Below are positions 1 through 5,627 of a stretch of 7,043 nt of DNA, piece after piece. Within the stretch, counting starts at the first letter, position 1. Every line of letters begins with the position of its first letter. Source of the DNA: an uncultured Clostridia bacterium (GTDB lineage: Bacteria > Bacillota > Clostridia > Christensenellales > Borkfalkiaceae); the NCBI GenBank assembly GCA_947632165.1, contig CANROI010000073.1, forward strand, positions 1-7,043. The letters run 5' to 3'. The notes below the pieces were generated by a model. It did no database searches and was not told the origin of the DNA. It saw only the letters and a list, made by a program, of their open reading frames with translations. A program made the position numbers and the translations under genes.

Positions 1-915
1 CTCCTCCCCCGCGAGCAGAAAGTCGGCGCGCACGATCCCGCGCAGGCCGAACGCCTCGTACACTGCCTTTAAGATCCCGCCGAGCCGCGCCGCCGTCTCT
101 TCGGGGATCGCCGCGGGGAGCGCCGAAGCGCGTCCGCCCGCGCCCTCGTACTTTTCGCCGAAGGTCAGAATGGGTTCGCCCGAAAAGACCTCCTCTACGG
201 GCGAGAGCAGGAGCTCGCCCCCGAGGCGCACCGCCGCGATGTTCAGATCGCGCTTGTTTTCGAGATAGGTTTCGACGAGCGCGACCCCATCGAGCCGGAA
301 CGCGAACGCGAGCGCGCGGCGGAGCTCCTCTTTGCCGCGGGCGACGGAGATCCCGACGCTCGAGCCGAGCCGCGCGGGCTTGACGATGAGCGGATCGCCG
401 AGCGCCTCTCCGATCCGACGCAGCGCGGCCTCTTCGTCGGCGCGAAATTCCTCCTCCCGCACGGAGACGGAGGGCACGACGGGCACGCCCAACCCGCGCA
501 GGGCGAGTTTGGAGACCGACTTATCGAGAAAGAGCGCGGAGGGCGCCATTCCCGGCGAGGCGCTGCGGATGCCGTACCACTCCAGGAGCGCGGAGAGCAC
601 GCCGCCCTCCCCCGCGCCGCCGTGACAGCAGTTGAGGGCGCAGTCGAGCGGCGCATAGAACTTTTTGGGACGCTTTTCGAAGCGCAGCCCGCCCTCGCCG
701 AAGACGACGGGCACGAAGCCCTCCGGATCTCCGCCGCGGAACGCCTCTACGCCGACGGCACGGTCGCAGGCGAGCATGCCGCCCTTAGGAGGGAGATAGA
801 CCGCAACGACCCTCCCGCCCGCACCGCGCAGAAGATTGGCGGCGTAAAGCCCCGTGATCACCGAGATCTCGCGCTCGCTCGATCTCCCGCCGAAAAATAC
901 CGCAACAGTTCTCAT
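1..915 (-). CDS. ddl: D-alanine--D-alanine ligase, 3'-truncated by the window edge
   Basis: This is a cytoplasmic ATP-grasp enzyme that joins two D-alanines to make the dipeptide MurF adds to the peptidoglycan precursor. The first 305 residues are present and the frame is open at the left edge. Visible signatures are the N-terminal VFFGGRSSEREIS with the family glutamate at E14, a CHGGAGEGG loop (97-105), PSALFLDKSVSK (125-136) with the family serine, the ATP-grasp lysine segment LIVKPARLGSSVGIS (176-190), and RADF with metal-ligand D298. The C-terminal asparagine-containing metal motif should lie just beyond the window. The omega-loop tyrosine (Y256 in GEKY) fits a D-Ala-D-Ala ligase rather than a VanA-type D-Ala-D-Lac ligase. 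The usual GEDG loop reads GEGG. The ATG at 915-913 is chosen because GAGGTGAT lies 5 nt upstream. It follows the murF-like gene but is separated from it by a terminator. Confidence 0.93.
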   Translation of the reverse strand, partial: MRTVAVFFGGRSSEREISVITGLYAANLLRGAGGRVVAVYLPPKGGMLACDRAVGVEAFRGGDPEGFVPVVFGEGGLRFEKRPKKFYAPLDCALNCCHGGAGEGGVLSALLEWYGIRSASPGMAPSALFLDKSVSKLALRGLGVPVVPSVSVREEEFRADEEAALRRIGEALGDPLIVKPARLGSSVGISVARGKEELRRALAFAFRLDGVALVETYLENKRDLNIAAVRLGGELLLSPVEEVFSGEPILTFGEKYEGAGGRASALPAAIPEETAARLGGILKAVYEAFGLRGIVRADFLLAGEE

Positions 916-920
916 TCTTT

Positions 921-928
921 ATCACCTC
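921..928 (-). promoter_or_regulatory. Ribosome binding site of ddl
   Basis: GAGGTGAT on the minus strand is a strong Shine-Dalgarno match ending 5 nt before the ATG at 915. It fixes the ddl start. No convincing -35/-10 pair is visible in the roughly 40 nt between the upstream terminator and this site. Confidence 0.8.
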
Positions 929-954
929 TCTGCAAATTGCTTATTTTGGCGCAC

Positions 955-986
955 AAAAAAACACCGAAGCGTCTTCTTCGGTGTTT
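955..986 (-). terminator. Rho-independent terminator after the murF-like gene
   Basis: Read on the minus strand, there is a perfect 11-bp stem (986-976 paired with 969-959) with a 6-nt loop. It is followed by a run of seven Ts (961-955) that overlaps the stem's end. It starts 17 nt after the stop of the murF-like gene and ends 39 nt before the ddl start codon. It is a near-ideal intrinsic terminator for the tsaE-to-murF transcription unit. On the plus strand the tail is only TTTATAT, so opposite-direction function is doubtful. Confidence 0.9.
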
Positions 987-1002
987 ATATCGGCTTTGCC
1001 GT

Positions 1003-2586
1003 TTAATTGCGATAGAGATCGGGCAGGTCGTTGAGGAAGAGCACGCAGTCGCCCGCCGTCAGCTCCCGGGACAGAAGCTCCTGCGCCTTTTCGAGCGTCG
1101 GCACGACCCGCAGCCGCTCTTCGGCGCCGCCCGCTTCGAGGTATCCCCGCCGCACCGCGAGGACTGCCGTCTCGCCGACGAGGATGACGTCCGTTCCGAC
1201 GAGTTCCGCGCCGAGCGCGGCGTTCAGCTCCTCCGAGAGTTCGCCCAACTCCACGAGCCCCGGCGTGACGACGACCCTCCGCCCGCCGAAGATGCGCAGC
1301 GTCTCGACCGCGTTCTTCGCGCCCTCGATGTTGGAATTGTACGAATCGTCGAGGATGGTGAGCCCGTTGCCCGCGAGTTTTTCGAGGCGGTGCGGCACGG
1401 GCGTGAGCGTCTGCGCCGCAAGCGCGATCTCCTCCGCCGTCATGCCGAGCAGCGAACAGAGCGCCGCCGCCAGGGCGATGTCCTCCGCCGCGTGGCGCCC
1501 CAACACGGGCGCGGAGACGGGAACGGTCTTGCCGCCGAGCCTCAGCCCGAAGGAGACCCCCTCGCGGCTCAGAACGAGATCTTCGGCGCCGAAATCCGTC
1601 CCCTCGCGGAGCGCGTCGCCCCCGAGCATGGCGGCGGAACGGCCGAGCACGGCCTTTTTCGCCCGCTTCGCGAGCTCGCCCTTCTCCGCGGCGATCGCCT
1701 CGAGCGAGCCGAACGTCTCGATGTGCTGGGGGCAGATTCCTGTCACGACGCCGTAATCGGGCGACACGAGGTCGCACAGCTCGGAAATATCTCCCGTGCG
1801 GCGGGCGCCCATCTCCGCGAGGAAGACGTCGCAGTCGAGCCCCCGCTCTTTGACCGTGCGCGCAATGCCCATCGGCGTGTTATAGGAGGCGGGCGTTGCG
1901 ATCACCCGGAACTTCGTCGAGAGCATCTGCTCCGCGAAGTGTTTGACGCTCGTCTTGCCGAAGCTCCCCGTGATGCCGACCTTGACGCATTTGCTTTGCC
2001 CGAGGGCGCGCTTCGCCCCGAGGACGAACCGACGGTTGTGCGGGACTTCGTAGACGGCCATCACGGCCCCCGCTCCCGCAAGGGTAAACGGCAGGAGCAT
2101 GGGCAGGAGCGCAAACGGCACAAAGCGGAGCAGGCGGAACCATTCCGCATCGACCGCCCGCGAAGCGGCGGCGAGCCCGAACCCGAGCCCCGCGCAGACC
2201 GCAATGAGCAAAATTCCGTGCGCGGCGGCGAGGCGGACGAAGCGCGCCGAGAGCTTCGGCCTCACCTTCAGGGCGTACTTCTTTTCCGACCACAGGTAGA
2301 GGCAGAAGAGCCCGAAGAAGGGCACGGCGGAGATGAGATTGGCCCACAGGTACCCCAAGAAGGAGAAACAGACGTTGAACAGCGCCGCAAGGAGCGCCAG
2401 CGCGAGCGACAGGAGGGAGAGCCTCCTCCGCTGGATGTTGCCCTTGGAAAAGTACCATTTGAAAAAGCGGCGCGCGGAATAGCCGCTCTGCTGCAAAAGC
2501 GCGGTGAGCCGCAGCGCGACGGCGGAGCAGGCAAACCCCGTAAGTACCGCCGCCGCTATGATGCTGAGCGATTCGTAAAGATTCAT
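1003..2586 (-). CDS. Membrane-anchored MurF-like Mur ligase (UDP-MurNAc-tripeptide--D-alanyl-D-alanine ligase family)
   Basis: This 527-residue protein has a C-terminal Mur ligase core. It has the P-loop GITGSFGKTSVK (204-215, with K211 and T212), NTPMGI (236-241), a ligase-type lysine in AEKGEL (K302), PHRLE (398-402) and the MurF hallmark DDSYNSN (413-419). The family adds a D-Ala-D-Ala or amino-acid unit to muramyl peptides using ATP. Its first ~180 residues are hydrophobic, with about five likely membrane segments (roughly 5-27, 57-78, 80-99, 118-143 and 152-178). The usual MurF N-terminal UDP-substrate domain is not recognisable. It is therefore longer than a typical MurF (about 450-480 residues) and may act at the membrane. 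The ATG shares ATGA with the stop of the upstream hydrolase. A ddl gene lies downstream, which supports a cell-wall role. The exact substrate is uncertain, and an alternative is a ligase acting on lipid-linked precursors. Confidence 0.85.
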   Translation of the reverse strand: MNLYESLSIIAAAVLTGFACSAVALRLTALLQQSGYSARRFFKWYFSKGNIQRRRLSLLSLALALLAALFNVCFSFLGYLWANLISAVPFFGLFCLYLWSEKKYALKVRPKLSARFVRLAAAHGILLIAVCAGLGFGLAAASRAVDAEWFRLLRFVPFALLPMLLPFTLAGAGAVMAVYEVPHNRRFVLGAKRALGQSKCVKVGITGSFGKTSVKHFAEQMLSTKFRVIATPASYNTPMGIARTVKERGLDCDVFLAEMGARRTGDISELCDLVSPDYGVVTGICPQHIETFGSLEAIAAEKGELAKRAKKAVLGRSAAMLGGDALREGTDFGAEDLVLSREGVSFGLRLGGKTVPVSAPVLGRHAAEDIALAAALCSLLGMTAEEIALAAQTLTPVPHRLEKLAGNGLTILDDSYNSNIEGAKNAVETLRIFGGRRVVVTPGLVELGELSEELNAALGAELVGTDVILVGETAVLAVRRGYLEAGGAEERLRVVPTLEKAQELLSRELTAGDCVLFLNDLPDLYRN

Positions 2587-3281
2587 TGAAAAAACTCCTC
2601 TGCCGCCAGATTGAAGGACAGCGGATCGTCGAGATGGGCAAAGTGTCCGCAGTTTTCAAGCACGATGAGGTTGCTCCCTCGAACTTGCGCATGATAGATC
2701 TCGGCGGAGGAGACGGGCGTCTCCCGGTCATGCTCCCCGTTGATGAAGAGCACGGGCACGGTGATCTTCGCCGCATCTTCCCTGAGATCCTCGCCGACGA
2801 TCTTTTTATAGCTCTCCCGCATGAGGGGGGAGAGCGTCCTGTATTCGGCGCTCCCGAAATGGGCCTCGGCGTAGCGGGGCGCGATCTTTTTGACCGCCCG
2901 ATATGTCCCCACGCGCATATGATAGCGCAGCGTCCGTTTGGGGCGGATCCCCGCACAGCCGCAGAGCACCGCCCGTCCGAAGAGCGCGCCGCGGGAGAGA
3001 CACTTCACCGCGACCCTGCCCCCGAAGGAATGGGCGATCACGAACGGGCGGACGATCCCCTGACCGCGCAGGAACTCCTCCGTCCAATCGGCATAGTCGC
3101 CGACCGACCACGCAGCGGGGAGCGGATCGCTCTTGCCGAAGCCCGGGAAGTCGAAGGCCGTCACCCGGTAGAACTGCGAAAAATAGGTGATCTGGGGGTA
3201 AAAACTCTCCTTTGAGGCGAGGTATCCGTGCAGGAACACGAGGTCCCGCCCTTCTCCTTTGCGAAGAACGGAGATGTTCAA
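2583..3281 (-). CDS. Alpha/beta-hydrolase fold protein
   Basis: This 232-residue soluble protein is a complete alpha/beta hydrolase. It has the oxyanion HG at 18-19, FDFPGFGKS (43-51), the nucleophile elbow AHSFGG with Ser85, the acid Asp185 in NGEHD, and the catalytic His213 in CGHFAHLDDP. No signal peptide or membrane segment is seen, so it is probably cytoplasmic. The substrate cannot be read from sequence, and esterase, peptidase or thioesterase activity are all possible. The start codon is TTG (3281-3279), directly after the TGA of rimI. AAGGAG lies 6 nt upstream inside the end of rimI, and no better ATG exists before the conserved N-terminal strand. Its stop overlaps the start of the murF-like gene by 4 bp (ATGA), so the two are likely translationally coupled. 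A role linked to cell-wall precursors is inference from that context only. Confidence 0.9.
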   Translation of the reverse strand: MNISVLRKGEGRDLVFLHGYLASKESFYPQITYFSQFYRVTAFDFPGFGKSDPLPAAWSVGDYADWTEEFLRGQGIVRPFVIAHSFGGRVAVKCLSRGALFGRAVLCGCAGIRPKRTLRYHMRVGTYRAVKKIAPRYAEAHFGSAEYRTLSPLMRESYKKIVGEDLREDAAKITVPVLFINGEHDRETPVSSAEIYHAQVRGSNLIVLENCGHFAHLDDPLSFNLAAEEFFQ

Positions 3282-3713
3282 TCAGAACTCCTTCTTCATG
3301 ACGAGGGCGTCCTCCCCGTCCGAATAATAGCGCGAACGCGCATACAGCCCCACAAAGCCGTACTTGAGATACATCATCAGCGCGGCGCGGTTGGAGACGC
3401 GCACCTCGAGGAACATGCGCTTGGCGCCGCGGCGCGCGGCCTCTTCGCAGAGGTCGTCTAAAATCTTGTTCGCCCGCCCGCAGCGGCGGTACATCTCCAC
3501 GGTCGCGATGAGTTCGAGCTCCGCCTCGTCCTCGACGACGTTCATTCCGCCGTAGGCGGTGACGGCGCCGTCCTCCTCGAGCAGCACGCCGAAGAAGCGG
3601 CCGGACAGGAAGGACTCCGCGAGCATCCGCCGCGTCCACGGATCGGTGAAGCACTCATGCTCGAGCGCCGCGATGGTATCGAGATCGTTGAAAGTCCACG
3701 CTCTTCCGTTCAT
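3282..3713 (-). CDS. rimI: Ribosomal-protein-alanine / protein N-acetyltransferase RimI
   Basis: This is a 143-residue GNAT-fold acetyltransferase, the normal length for RimI. In the family it acetylates the N-terminal alanine of ribosomal protein S18 and, in some bacteria, other proteins, using acetyl-CoA. The sequence shows the RimI-type LEHECFTDPW (17-26), the acetyl-CoA loop RRCGRA (76-81), LEVRVSN (102-108) with the proposed general base E103, Y115 in MMYLKYGF as the likely acid, and YYSDGEDALVM (129-139) near the C terminus. The ATG at 3713-3711 shares ATGA with the tsaB stop. A longer in-frame extension upstream exists but would lie inside tsaB and has no family resemblance. The tsaE-tsaB-rimI order is common in bacteria. 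tsaD, which often follows, is not here. Confidence 0.93.
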   Translation of the reverse strand: MNGRAWTFNDLDTIAALEHECFTDPWTRRMLAESFLSGRFFGVLLEEDGAVTAYGGMNVVEDEAELELIATVEMYRRCGRANKILDDLCEEAARRGAKRMFLEVRVSNRAALMMYLKYGFVGLYARSRYYSDGEDALVMKKEF

Positions 3714-4321
3714 TTCCGATTCTCCTCCGCCGAAGATTTCCTCAAGTATGTCGCCTTCAGTTCCGAAGCGGGCTTCAGCTCCCCCGCCTTTGCGAGGACC
3801 GCGCGCAGCAGTCCCTCCGAGGGGTCGGCGACCGAACACCCCTCAAACAGTTTCTCCGTTGCAACGGGGAAAAATCCCCGCCCGATGAGCGCATCCACCT
3901 CCGCCCGCGGCAAAAAAGCGGGCGGAACGCAGAGCGCCTTCTCCGCCGAATAGCACGCCGCATAATAGCAGCCGTGCCCCGCGTCCGTGAGCGCGACGAG
4001 CGGCTTCTTCCCCGCATTATATGCGAGCACATCGAAAGAGGTGAGCCCGAGCGCGGGCTTCCCGCAGGCGAGGCAGAGCCCCTTTGCGGTGGAAATGCCG
4101 ATGCGGATGCCCGTAAAAGACCCGGGGCCCACGACGGCGGCGAAGAAGTCGCAGTCGCGCACGGACATATGTGCACGCGCAAGGACGCCGTCGATCTCCC
4201 CCATCAGGAGCACGGAATGTTTGAGTGCGCAGTCGGGCAGGTATCCCTTCTCCGCCGCGCCGTCCCGGTATGCGAGCACGGACAGATATGCCCCGCTCGT
4301 ATCGATCGCAAGAAATTTCAA
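3710..4321 (-). CDS. tsaB: tRNA t6A37 biosynthesis protein TsaB (YeaZ)
   Basis: TsaB is the non-catalytic ASKHA-fold partner of TsaD in the complex that places threonylcarbamoyl on A37 of ANN-decoding tRNAs. The 203-residue product shows the N-terminal strand KFLAIDTSG (2-10), KHSVLL (34-39), the hallmark VVGPGSFTGIRIGISTAKGL (63-82) and the C-terminal TYLRKSSAEE (191-200). The start is taken as TTG (4321-4319), because this places IDTS at residues 6-9 as usual for TsaB. It overlaps the tsaE stop as TTGA, and a GGGAG site lies 8 nt upstream. An ATG at 4411 in the same frame would add 30 residues lying wholly within tsaE and without family resemblance, so it is rejected. At 203 residues the protein is slightly shorter than many homologues. 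Confidence 0.94.
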   Translation of the reverse strand: MKFLAIDTSGAYLSVLAYRDGAAEKGYLPDCALKHSVLLMGEIDGVLARAHMSVRDCDFFAAVVGPGSFTGIRIGISTAKGLCLACGKPALGLTSFDVLAYNAGKKPLVALTDAGHGCYYAACYSAEKALCVPPAFLPRAEVDALIGRGFFPVATEKLFEGCSVADPSEGLLRAVLAKAGELKPASELKATYLRKSSAEENRK

Positions 4322-4728
4322 GATCCGATCTCCCTTACTCCGTCGCCCTCGCCCCGGATCGTCACTTTCAGACAGTGTTCGGGAAGAAGGGAACGGATAT
4401 TTTCGCTCCATTCGACGAGGCAGATCCCGCCCGCCTCGAGACAGTCGGCAAAGCCGAGCTCAAATGCCTGCCGCTCGCTCGTCACGCGGTAGCAGTCGAA
4501 GTGAAAGAGACGCACGGCGCCCTTTTCATAGCTGTTGATGTAGGCATATGTGGGGCTTGTGATCTCGGCTTCGATCCCGAGCCCACGCGCAATGCCCTTG
4601 GCGAGCACCGTCTTGCCCGCGCCCATATCGCCCTCGAGCAGAACGGTGTCCCCCGCCTTCAGGCTCTTTGCAAAGTGTTCCGCCCAATGGATCGTCTCCT
4701 CGGGCGAGTGAGAGAAAAACACAGCCAT
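4318..4728 (-). CDS. tsaE: tRNA t6A37 biosynthesis ATPase TsaE (YjeE)
   Basis: TsaE is the small P-loop ATPase that recycles the TsaB-TsaD complex during t6A37 synthesis. The 136-residue length is typical. The sequence shows the Walker A motif EGDMGAGKT (32-40, with K39 and T40), the switch-like ITSPTYAYIN (56-65), HFDCYR (76-81) with D78, and LVEWSEN (104-110). The ATG at 4728-4726 gives the usual TsaE N terminus. A GAAGG sits only 3 nt upstream, which is close spacing. It would lie outside a transcript begun at the consensus promoter just upstream (see 4737-4765). The gene heads a run of overlapping genes, with the stop sharing TTGA with the tsaB start. Confidence 0.95.
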   Translation of the reverse strand: MAVFFSHSPEETIHWAEHFAKSLKAGDTVLLEGDMGAGKTVLAKGIARGLGIEAEITSPTYAYINSYEKGAVRLFHFDCYRVTSERQAFELGFADCLEAGGICLVEWSENIRSLLPEHCLKVTIRGEGDGVREIGS

Positions 4729-4736
4729 ATGCCTTC

Positions 4737-4765
4737 ATTATAGCGCATATAACGGGATTTTGCAA
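4737..4765 (-). promoter_or_regulatory. Consensus sigma-A promoter in front of tsaE
   Basis: On the minus strand, TTGCAA (4765-4760) and TATAAT (4742-4737) are separated by exactly 17 nt. The -35 starts 4 nt after the ribU stop codon. The expected start of transcription is about 4730, only two nucleotides before the tsaE ATG, so a transcript from here would be nearly leaderless. It has the same hexamers and spacing as the ribU promoter at 5591-5619. It probably drives tsaE, tsaB, rimI, the hydrolase and the murF-like gene. Confidence 0.78.
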
Positions 4766-4769
4766 GATT

Positions 4770-5384
4770 TTACCCTTGCTTCCCCGCGTTTTCTTTGCGG
4801 GTTTTGCGCTCGAATCTCTCCCGCGTGAGTTTGATGAGCCGCGAAAGGGGCTTATAGAGGAGGAACACGATGACGCTGACCGAGACGCTCTTGATCGCGT
4901 TGAAGGCAAGCGCGAAGTACCATGTGTTCGCAAACATTTCGGCATGGTTGGCGGGCATAAAGAGCGGATAGGTGATGAATTGGTTTGCGGGCATACTGAC
5001 TGCGATCTGCAAAAGGCTGCCGAGGAGCAGATAGAGCGCGACCCACCCCTTCCCCTTTTTGAAGCGATAGGCGACGGATGGAATGACGACATAGCCGACA
5101 GACATGAGCCAGTTTGCGACCTCGCCCACGAACATGGTGCCCGACTTCGTGAGACACAGAAGTTCCTTGATCGTGATCGAGATGATCGCCTCGACGGGAC
5201 CGAACAGGAAGCCCTCGAACATGAAAAAGACGTTCGCGAAGTCGAGTTTGAACCAGAACGTCGCGGGGAAAATGGGAAATTCGAGGAAGGTCACGACGAA
5301 GGCGAGCGCCGTAAAGAGCGCCATGTAGGCGATGTGCGTCGCGGAAAAGTGCCGCTTCAGCATGCTTTTTGTCTCTTCTTTCAT
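4770..5384 (-). CDS. ribU: Riboflavin ECF transporter substrate-binding subunit RibU
   Basis: RibU is the membrane S component that binds riboflavin and works with the shared ECF ATPase/T module (EcfA, EcfA', EcfT), which is not in this window. The 204-residue product is strongly hydrophobic, with about six membrane segments. It carries RibU-type signatures: FLEFPIFP (33-40), FKLDFANV (45-52), FGPVEA (61-66) followed by KELL (73-76), GEVANWLM (87-94), and a C-terminal FNAIKSVSVSVIVFLLYKPL segment (161-180) before a basic tail. The upstream FMN riboswitch independently supports a flavin role. The ATG at 5384-5382 is chosen because AAGGAG lies 7 nt upstream. A longer frame reaching 5456 would translate the riboswitch hairpin and is rejected. 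No terminator follows, so read-through into tsaE is possible. Confidence 0.93.
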   Translation of the reverse strand: MKEETKSMLKRHFSATHIAYMALFTALAFVVTFLEFPIFPATFWFKLDFANVFFMFEGFLFGPVEAIISITIKELLCLTKSGTMFVGEVANWLMSVGYVVIPSVAYRFKKGKGWVALYLLLGSLLQIAVSMPANQFITYPLFMPANHAEMFANTWYFALAFNAIKSVSVSVIVFLLYKPLSRLIKLTRERFERKTRKENAGKQG

Positions 5385-5391
5385 GGTATAT

Positions 5392-5397
5392 CTCCTT
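5392..5397 (-). promoter_or_regulatory. Ribosome binding site of ribU
   Basis: AAGGAG lies 7 nt before the ribU ATG and 6 nt after the GC hairpin at 5404-5436. This places it where hairpin folding or FMN-dependent refolding could affect access. It fixes the ribU start at 5384. Confidence 0.85.
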
Positions 5398-5403
5398 AAA
5401 ATG

Positions 5404-5436
5404 CGGCGCGCGCCCCCCGGACGGGGGCGCGCGCCG
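5404..5436 (-). promoter_or_regulatory. GC-only hairpin between the FMN riboswitch and ribU (likely expression platform)
   Basis: This is a perfect 14-bp stem made only of G-C pairs (5436-5423 with 5417-5404) with a 5-nt loop. On the minus strand six Ts precede it and CATTTT follows. The stem suggests an intrinsic terminator used when FMN is bound, but the short, interrupted T-tract is weak. Control of translation through the nearby AAGGAG is an alternative. The run CGCCCC in the 5' arm (5429-5424) could pair with GGGGCG in the riboswitch (5552-5547), a possible switching helix. That pairing is inference. Confidence 0.65.
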
Positions 5437-5443
5437 AAAAAAT

Positions 5444-5560
5444 ACTCTTTTCTCATCCGGACTATGACCGTCGGTACGGGAATCTCACCCGTTCGGGGGC
5501 AATGCTTGCCCTTCGCAGACTTTACTGCCGGTGGAGACTTTCACTCCGCCCCAAAGAAGT
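5444..5560 (-). ncRNA. FMN riboswitch (RFN element)
   Basis: The minus strand carries the conserved RFN core in order: GGGGCGGAGTGAAAGTCTCC (5552-5533), ACCGGCAGT (5532-5524), the variable arm, CGGGTGAGATTCCCG (5491-5477), TACCGACGGTCATAGTCCGG (5476-5457) and ATGAGAAAAGAG. The outer P1 helix can form between ACTTCTTT (5560-5553) and AAAAGAGT (5451-5444) with one C-A mismatch. These aptamers bind FMN and turn off riboflavin synthesis or import genes. This one lies in the leader of ribU, starting about 24 nt after the predicted transcription start. Confidence 0.97.
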
Positions 5561-5590
5561 TGTCGTTTGCAGGGATCCCCCGCGCAGAGA

Positions 5591-5619
5591 ATTATACCGC
5601 AATTCCGGGCGAATTGCAA
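5591..5619 (-). promoter_or_regulatory. Consensus sigma-A promoter of the ribU riboswitch transcript
   Basis: TTGCAA (5619-5614) and TATAAT (5596-5591) are separated by 17 nt on the minus strand, with the likely start of transcription near 5584. The -35 lies 8 nt after the glyA stop. A 7-bp inverted repeat (GCAATTC/GAATTGC, 5599-5617) fills the spacer and overlaps the -35. No terminator is seen between glyA and this promoter, so glyA read-through may also enter the riboswitch. Confidence 0.85.
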
Positions 5620-5627
5620 GCGTTTCG

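Noticed and set aside
622..2589. Very long plus-strand open frame (655 codons) antisense to the murF-like gene and the start of ddl
   Set aside because: The product is Arg/Glu/Asp-rich with no recognisable domain. It is the expected mirror of GC-rich coding on the other strand, where MurF and Ddl motifs are clear.
3714..3839. 42-residue N-terminal extension of rimI
   Set aside because: It lies inside tsaB, has no GNAT resemblance, and the ATG at 3713 gives the standard RimI length and an ATGA overlap.
4322..4411. 30-residue N-terminal extension of tsaB from an ATG at 4411
   Set aside because: It lies wholly within tsaE and shows no TsaB similarity. The TTG at 4321 gives the family N terminus and has GGGAG upstream.
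5404..5436. GC hairpin read as a plus-strand terminator
   Set aside because: On the plus strand it is followed by a run of As, not Ts, and no plus-strand gene ends there.
5385..5456. N-terminal extension of ribU by 24 residues to a start at 5456
   Set aside because: It would translate the 14-bp GC hairpin and the end of the FMN aptamer. The start at 5384 has a strong Shine-Dalgarno site.
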